DNA of 64,000 nucleotides from Clostridia bacterium (GTDB lineage: Bacteria; Bacillota; Clostridia; UMGS1840), in NCBI GenBank assembly GCA_017625695.1, contig JAGAKI010000023.1, positions 18,285 to 82,284 of the forward strand, given 5' to 3'. The position numbers were made by a program, and so were the translations under genes. The notes under the pieces are model-generated. The model had not been told where the DNA came from. It saw only the letters and a program-made list of their open reading frames with translations, and did not search any database. Shown here piece after piece: positions 59,694 to 64,000 of this stretch. Position 1 is the first letter of the stretch. The number at the start of each line of letters is the position of its first letter.

Positions 59694-61184
59694 TTAAGAT
59701 AAAAACTTAGTAACTGTCTGCTTCATTTCAGTTTTTTCACAAGCAGATAAAAACCGTTGTTCTGCAGTTTTCAATTCCCAAAGCTGTTTGGGAATTTCCA
59801 GCCCTGAAACTTCTTTCAACAAGACCAACCGTTCAAATTCATCATCACAGGGTTTGTCCTGTTCCAATGCTTTCAATACACTTTCATTGAATTTATAAGG
59901 ACTTGCGGTGGATGCTACCACACAAATTTTTTGATCCCCTGTTTCTTCACGGTATTTCTTTAATACATAGGATGCTACTGCCGTGTGGGTATCCATTAAA
60001 TATGCATTCTCAGAGAAAGTTTTCTTAATTTCCAAAAGGGTGTCCTCTTCAGAAGCAAAGCCGGCATAAAAGTCCTTTTGGATGATTTCTTTCATCGCAT
60101 CGGTTACTTCATAAGAACCATTTTCGGACAGTTTTTTCATCAAATCATTGATGTATTCATCGTTTTTTCCGCTGATATCATACAAATAACGCTCTAAATT
60201 TGAGGAAATCAGGATATCCATAGACGGAGACATCGTCAGATGAAACGCTCTGTTTCGGTTGTAAACACCGGAATTGATAAAGTCGGTCAACACATTATTA
60301 CAATTGGAAGCACAAATAAGTTTTCCAATGGGAAGTCCCATTTTTTTCGCATAATACGCCGCCAGAATGTTGCCGAAATTTCCGGTCGGTACACAAACAT
60401 TAAAAGATTCGCCGAATGTAATTTTTCCGTCTTTCACCAAGTCGCAATAAGCGGAAATGTAGTATACCACCTGAGGTACCAATCGTCCCCAGTTCATAGA
60501 GTTTGCAGAGGATAAGATGATCCCTTTTTCATTCAATTCTTCCCGGTATACTTCATCGGTAAAAATGGTTTTCACGCCGGTCTGTGCATCATCGAAGTTC
60601 CCATCGACACCGCTGACAAACACGTTATCTCCTTTTTGGGTAATCATCTGTAATTTCTGAATTTCAGATACCCCATCTTTGGGATAAAACACAACCACTT
60701 TAGTACCATCTACATCGGAAAAACCGTCTAACGCAGCCTTGCCGGTATCACCGCTGGTTGCAACCAGAATACAAACCGTACGGTCATCTCCGGTCTTTTT
60801 TACAGATGCTGTTAAAAGATGAGGAAGCATCTGTAATGCCATATCTTTAAAGGCACAGGTCGGACCGTGCCACAATTCTAAATACGCAGTTTTATCATTC
60901 GTATAATGCAAGGGCGTAGGTTCTCCTACCCCGAATTTGCAATTACCATACGCTTTCCCACAATAACCTTCCAGTTCTTCCACAGTAAAATCCTCTAAAA
61001 AAAGGCTTAAAACCGTTGCTGCACGCTGGATATAAGTCTGATTCATCAGTTTATCATAGATTTCCTTGGTTAACTCAGGAAATACCTCCGGCACAAATAA
61101 TCCGCCCTCAAGGGATAATCCTTGCTTCATTGCCATTGCCGAAGTAACTTTATATTTTTTATTTCTTGTACTGTTGTACTGCAT
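59694..61184 (-). CDS. thrC: threonine synthase
   Basis: PLP enzyme turning O-phosphohomoserine into threonine. Opening MQYNSTRNKKYKVTSAMAMK and LEGGLFVPE are typical of the longer (class with about 480-500 residues) form; GPTCAFKDMALQML has the PLP Lys, VATSGDTGKAAL the phosphate loop and VCVPTGNFGNILAAYYAKK the later PLP contacts. 496 residues. AGGAG precedes the ATG. The leader is only about 50 bases, so no T-box fits. Confidence 0.95.
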   Translation of the reverse strand: MQYNSTRNKKYKVTSAMAMKQGLSLEGGLFVPEVFPELTKEIYDKLMNQTYIQRAATVLSLFLEDFTVEELEGYCGKAYGNCKFGVGEPTPLHYTNDKTAYLELWHGPTCAFKDMALQMLPHLLTASVKKTGDDRTVCILVATSGDTGKAALDGFSDVDGTKVVVFYPKDGVSEIQKLQMITQKGDNVFVSGVDGNFDDAQTGVKTIFTDEVYREELNEKGIILSSANSMNWGRLVPQVVYYISAYCDLVKDGKITFGESFNVCVPTGNFGNILAAYYAKKMGLPIGKLICASNCNNVLTDFINSGVYNRNRAFHLTMSPSMDILISSNLERYLYDISGKNDEYINDLMKKLSENGSYEVTDAMKEIIQKDFYAGFASEEDTLLEIKKTFSENAYLMDTHTAVASYVLKKYREETGDQKICVVASTASPYKFNESVLKALEQDKPCDDEFERLVLLKEVSGLEIPKQLWELKTAEQRFLSACEKTEMKQTVTKFLS

Positions 61185-61241
61185 AATGTTCTCCTATCGT
61201 ACAATTTTTTATCGAGATAATAAGGCACACGCTACTATTTA

Positions 61242-61270
61242 ATTGTATAACATTTTTACCGAGATTGCAA
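61242..61270 (-). promoter_or_regulatory. promoter of thrC
   Basis: Minus strand TTGCAA (61270-61265), 17 bases, TACAAT (61247-61242). Confidence 0.7.
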
Positions 61271-61319
61271 GTTTTTTTAGAAAAAAGTCTATTTTTCTAA
61301 AACTTATTCAGGATTTTTA

Positions 61320-61347
61320 TTGACATTTTTTTAAAGAGTGATACAAT
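61320..61347 (+). promoter_or_regulatory. candidate promoter of a short RNA
   Basis: Plus strand TTGACA (61320-61325), 16 bases, TACAAT (61342-61347), divergent from thrC and not followed by a gene on this strand. Confidence 0.5.
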
Positions 61348-61353
61348 AACTGC

Positions 61354-61398
61354 ACCACACAAAATCAAATATATTTCTCGCATCGTATGCGTTTTTTT
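61354..61398 (+). ncRNA. candidate small RNA of about 45 bases
   Basis: A start about 7 bases after the promoter above and a hairpin CGCAT-CGT-ATGCG (61379-61391) followed by seven T (61392-61398) would give a very short transcript. No open frame is inside. Could also be a chance arrangement at the edge of the repeat block. Confidence 0.3.
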
Positions 61399-61453
61399 AT
61401 GTTAGGCTTTTTGTAACCTATAAAATCGTTATCGAAAGACGAAACGAAAAAAT

Positions 61454-61523
61454 CCGCCCTTATTTGTGCAATCGAATACACTTGTCGGAAGACGATAGTT
61501 TGGATTGCACAAATACCAGGCGG
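61454..61523. repeat. 70-base imperfect inverted repeat
   Basis: CCGCC and TATTTGTGCAATC (61454-61473) match GATTGCACAAATA and GGCGG (61503-61523) in reverse, around a 29-base loop. Part of a 230-base block of four inverted repeats between thrC and the surface-protein gene. Confidence 0.7.
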
Positions 61524-61538
61524 TAGTTTCTTTTTTTG

Positions 61539-61575
61539 GTTCGTTTTTTCTTTGCTATCAAAGAAAAAAATGAAC
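61539..61575. repeat. inverted repeat with A/T-run arms
   Basis: GTTC plus TTTTTTCTTTG (61539-61554) pair with CAAAGAAAAAA plus GAAC (61559-61575) around CTAT. It may act as a terminator, but it forms part of the repeat block. Confidence 0.7.
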
Positions 61576-61593
61576 AATATGATATCATACAAC

Positions 61594-61615
61594 GGGACGG
61601 TGTGGGCACCGTCCC
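61594..61615. repeat. REP-like GC-rich hairpin
   Basis: GGGACGGTG-TGGG-CACCGTCCC, nine perfect pairs in AT-rich DNA. Hairpins of this kind (GGGGACGGTG) recur between genes in many uncultured Clostridia, from memory, which suggests a dispersed repeat family. Confidence 0.65.
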
Positions 61616-61663
61616 CTACAAGATAATGGTACGCCGAGGGTGAACTTAACCCATTATGCGTCA

Positions 61664-61687
61664 TTTTTCAAGAAATTCCTTGAAAAA
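61664..61687 (-). terminator. possible terminator of the surface-protein gene
   Basis: TTTTTCAAG (61664-61672) and CTTGAAAAA (61679-61687) around AAATTC, about 40 bases after the stop of the surface-protein gene. The stem is AT-rich and no separate T-run follows on the minus strand, so the call is weak. Confidence 0.4.
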
Positions 61688-61726
61688 ATTATACAAGGAA
61701 AAATAAGAACAGAACGGTTTTTATGA

Positions 61727-64000
61727 TTATTGAATGGAAAGTTCCTCCGGCACACACAGAGATTTTAAGGTGTCAAAATTCTGCCATGCCATAATCTTAA
61801 TATCGGTATACGCCTGATTTACCGGGAAGAAAAGCGCTTCCCCTTCATACGTTGCAGGCTGCACTTGTTGGAATTTGCCGTTTTGATAGAAAGCAACCAG
61901 TATTTTGCTGCCTTCCGAAACGCCAAGAGGTTGCACTTGTAATTGATGTTTATCATCCGAAAGTTTGGCTTTAATGCCGTCAAATTTCACCACATTTATC
62001 GTGTAAGTATTTGCCCAAAGAGAATTTTCGGAAACCGGTTTCAATTCCAAAATCACTTGGGTGGTTTCCCCCGATAAAGAAACTCGTTTTCTGACACCGT
62101 TTGCAGCAGGAGAACCATTTACCTTCAGAGTGGCATTTTGAAAAGAAGAAGTGAAATAAATGGCGGTTGTTTCGCCGGACACATAAACGGTGTACTCTGT
62201 AATATCCGAATCAAATTCCTTATCCCAGAATCCAAGATCCGAGGTGATGGAATTGGCTCTCACGCTGACCGTAATCACAATGGAATGTGTTGCAGTGATG
62301 CCACTTCCGTCTGTTGTGGTTGCGGTTAAAACGATTGTTCCGTTTTTCAACGGAGTCACCAAACCGTTTTCGTCAACCGTTGCCAAACGATCGTCGCTGA
62401 CCGACCAGATGACATTCTGATTGGTGGTATAATCGGGAAGGATTGTTGCAGTATATTGCGTAGGTTCAAAAATTTCGGTTTCTCCTACAATAGCAATGCT
62501 TTCTGCCATCTTTTTAACCGTAATTTCTTTGGTTGCAAATACACCGCTTCCATCGGTTGCCGTTGCGGTGATGGTCACTGTCCCGGCAGTTACGGGCGTT
62601 ACCATACCGTTTTGGTCGATGGTTGCAATATCTTTGTTATCAATAGACCAGGTTACTGTTTTATCAGATATGTAATCAGGAAATACCGTTGCAGTATATT
62701 GACTTGCCCCGTAAATGGTATCTTCTCCGGTAATGGTAATGCTATCTGCCAATTTCGGAGTAATTTCCAATGAATTGGAATATCTGTTTTGCAAATAATA
62801 GATATCATTTCCGCTAAGGAACGTATCTTCGGTCATGGTAATCTCAACCGTCTGCAATGACGCATCTGTGGGAATGGTAAACACCAAATCAAAAGGATTG
62901 AGCATAGTTTTTACAGGAATCCAGTCGGCATCAGAATACTGTGCTAAAATCACAGAAGTAACAAAGCCGTCCTCTTCCCATTGGTCTTCCAACCCTGCAT
63001 AAGAGAAGTCTTTGGCAACCACATCCGTTAAGGTGATACTGTTGGGATATTTTACAGAACAATATAACACACTTGCGTAATTTGGCGTAAATAATGAAAC
63101 TGACTGCACCACATCGGTAGCTCCCATTTCTGCCGATTGTACTCCGGAAACAGTAATATATTCTTCTATCACATGAATATATACCACTGTATTTTCATTG
63201 ATAATGGTATCCAAGTCATACTCCTGTGTCATGGCACTGTCTTTATAAACAGATATCGAAGCACCTTCAGTTGCCGGAATCTTTTCCATGTCTAAAGCAG
63301 TTCCCATAAGATTCATAATTTTTGCATATTCGGTTCCATCCGGATTTAGCAAGGTTACATAAGCAAAATAATGTTTCGTTGCACCGGTAAGTGGAGTATT
63401 GTTACTACCGATGGAAATCGTATTCCACTCTTCCTCCGTACCGTGATAATATACATCCGTTAAGCTGCTGCAATAATCAAACGCAGAGTTACCGATGCTG
63501 GTGACGCTGTCTCCAAGAGTAACGCTGGTTAAGCTGCTACAATCCTCAAACGCACCGTTACCGATGCAGGTGACACTGTCTGGAATGGTAACACTGGTTA
63601 AGCTTGTGCAATTATAAAACGCATTCTCACCGATGCTGGTGACACTGTCCGGAATGGTAACGCTGGCTAAGCTTGTGCAATTAGAAAACGCAGAGCCACC
63701 GATGCTGGTGACACTATCCGGAATGGTAACGCTGGTTAAGTTGCTGCAATAAGAAAACGCAGAGTTACCGATGCTGGTGACACTGTCCCCAATGGTAACA
63801 CTGGTTAAGCTTTTGCACCTACAAAACGCAGAGTTACCGATGCTGGTGACACTGTCCCCAATGGTAACACTGGTTAAGCTTTTGCACCTACAAAACGCAT
63901 AGCTACCGATGCTGGTGACACTATCCGGAATGGTGATGCTGGTTAAGCTGTTGCAAGAAGAAAACGCAGAGTTACCGATGCTGGTGACACTGTCTCCAAG
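61727..64000 (-). CDS. large surface protein, C-terminal part: BspA-type LRR, Big2 and cadherin-like domains (5' end outside)
   Basis: The frame is open from the window edge to the stop at 61727, so the N-terminus is missing. Order from N to C: at least seven BspA-type leucine-rich repeats of 23 residues ([14 protein letters not shown] with SAF and C); a cap ([30 protein letters not shown]); a region of about 180 residues; two Big2 Ig-like domains (coding about 62515-62750 and 62265-62510; e.g. [15 protein letters not shown] and [14 protein letters not shown]); a cadherin-like sandwich domain (about 61990-62265); and a short C-terminal beta domain. No LPxTG or SLH anchor is seen at the C-terminus. 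Secreted or surface-bound by an N-terminal element, with a binding or adhesion role by analogy. Confidence 0.88.
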   Translation of the reverse strand, partial: LGDSVTSIGNSAFSSCNSLTSITIPDSVTSIGSYAFCRCKSLTSVTIGDSVTSIGNSAFCRCKSLTSVTIGDSVTSIGNSAFSYCSNLTSVTIPDSVTSIGGSAFSNCTSLASVTIPDSVTSIGENAFYNCTSLTSVTIPDSVTCIGNGAFEDCSSLTSVTLGDSVTSIGNSAFDYCSSLTDVYYHGTEEEWNTISIGSNNTPLTGATKHYFAYVTLLNPDGTEYAKIMNLMGTALDMEKIPATEGASISVYKDSAMTQEYDLDTIINENTVVYIHVIEEYITVSGVQSAEMGATDVVQSVSLFTPNYASVLYCSVKYPNSITLTDVVAKDFSYAGLEDQWEEDGFVTSVILAQYSDADWIPVKTMLNPFDLVFTIPTDASLQTVEITMTEDTFLSGNDIYYLQNRYSNSLEITPKLADSITITGEDTIYGASQYTATVFPDYISDKTVTWSIDNKDIATIDQNGMVTPVTAGTVTITATATDGSGVFATKEITVKKMAESIAIVGETEIFEPTQYTATILPDYTTNQNVIWSVSDDRLATVDENGLVTPLKNGTIVLTATTTDGSGITATHSIVITVSVRANSITSDLGFWDKEFDSDITEYTVYVSGETTAIYFTSSFQNATLKVNGSPAANGVRKRVSLSGETTQVILELKPVSENSLWANTYTINVVKFDGIKAKLSDDKHQLQVQPLGVSEGSKILVAFYQNGKFQQVQPATYEGEALFFPVNQAYTDIKIMAWQNFDTLKSLCVPEELSIQ
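63486..64000 (-). repeat. 69-base tandem repeats encoding leucine-rich repeats
   Basis: About 7.5 units of 69 bases. Units at 63762-63830 and 63831-63899 are identical base for base, while others differ at several places, so the array has been copied recently and probably varies in number. Confidence 0.92.

Noticed and set aside
61185..61241. T-box or threonine attenuator before thrC
   Set aside because: The leader after the promoter is only about 50 bases and holds no T-box sequence or leader peptide.
61365..61664. Open frame of 99 codons in the repeat block (-)
   Set aside because: It is made of the inverted repeats themselves and has no ribosome site.
63486..64000. CRISPR-like array
   Set aside because: The 69-base units are contiguous, in frame and encode leucine-rich repeats; there are no unique spacers.

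Overview
The window is 64 kb of low-GC DNA from an anaerobic, Gram-positive member of the Clostridia. The best taxonomic evidence is the aminoacetone-oxidase-like/cmk/plsC/ispH-rpsA run with IspH fused to ribosomal protein S1, the rny gene, an HPr with both regulatory sites, Firmicute-type Shine-Dalgarno sites and sigma-A promoters (many TTGACA-17-TATAAT). The genus cannot be told from sequence alone. No rRNA, tRNA, CRISPR array or transposase was found.

Layout. (1) 1-1.57 kb: NAD salvage pair pncA-nadE (+), closed by a two-way terminator. (2) 1.58-23.3 kb (-): one very long exopolysaccharide (EPS) operon of 17 genes. It holds a Wzx flippase, Wzy polymerase, initiating sugar transferase, at least seven glycosyltransferases, a YdjC deacetylase and two Wzz-like chain-length proteins, one of them fused to a degenerate GGDEF domain. 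A membrane phosphoesterase, an EAL phosphodiesterase, a GtrB-like transferase and a GGDEF cyclase complete it. A perfect promoter, a folded leader resembling a GEMM-I (cyclic di-GMP) aptamer and an overlapping terminator precede it. (3) 23.3-26.4 kb (-): a second transcript with a clear GEMM-I cyclic di-GMP riboswitch upstream of another EAL protein, GtrA and an acetyltransferase. (4) 26.5-29.6 kb (-): ROK glucokinase, phosphofructokinase and an AEC carrier. (5) 29.85-39.9 kb (-): a nine-gene catabolic operon (fucose-isomerase-like, FAD oxidase, Fe-S protein, class II aldolase, PfkB kinase, IolB, unknown protein, FGGY kinase, fused EtfBA) with a divergent RpiR regulator and a palindromic operator over the promoter. 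(6) 41.1-54.4 kb: housekeeping genes rny (-), then xerD-like, dacF, cls, a LytTR protein, a second RpiR, the cmk-plsC-ispH/rpsA run, hisIE and ptsH (+). (7) 54.6-61.2 kb (-): thrC, a phosphoesterase, a nucleotidyltransferase and a two-gene exporter-type ABC transporter. (8) 61.2-61.7 kb: a block of intergenic inverted repeats and a possible short RNA. (9) 61.7 kb to the end (-): the C-terminal part of a large surface protein with BspA-type leucine-rich repeats, Big2 and cadherin-like domains.

How the parts work together. Regions 2 and 3 look like one cyclic di-GMP circuit. A synthase, two hydrolases, one clear sensor RNA, one probable sensor RNA and a Wzz protein carrying a dead GGDEF domain sit with the polysaccharide genes, so the messenger could act on transcription of the locus and directly on chain length. 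Region 5 combines an inositol-like lower pathway (IolB, PfkB/IolC-like, IolJ-like aldolase) with flavin/Etf-dependent oxidation instead of an NAD-dependent inositol dehydrogenase. This gene combination matches no pathway I can name.
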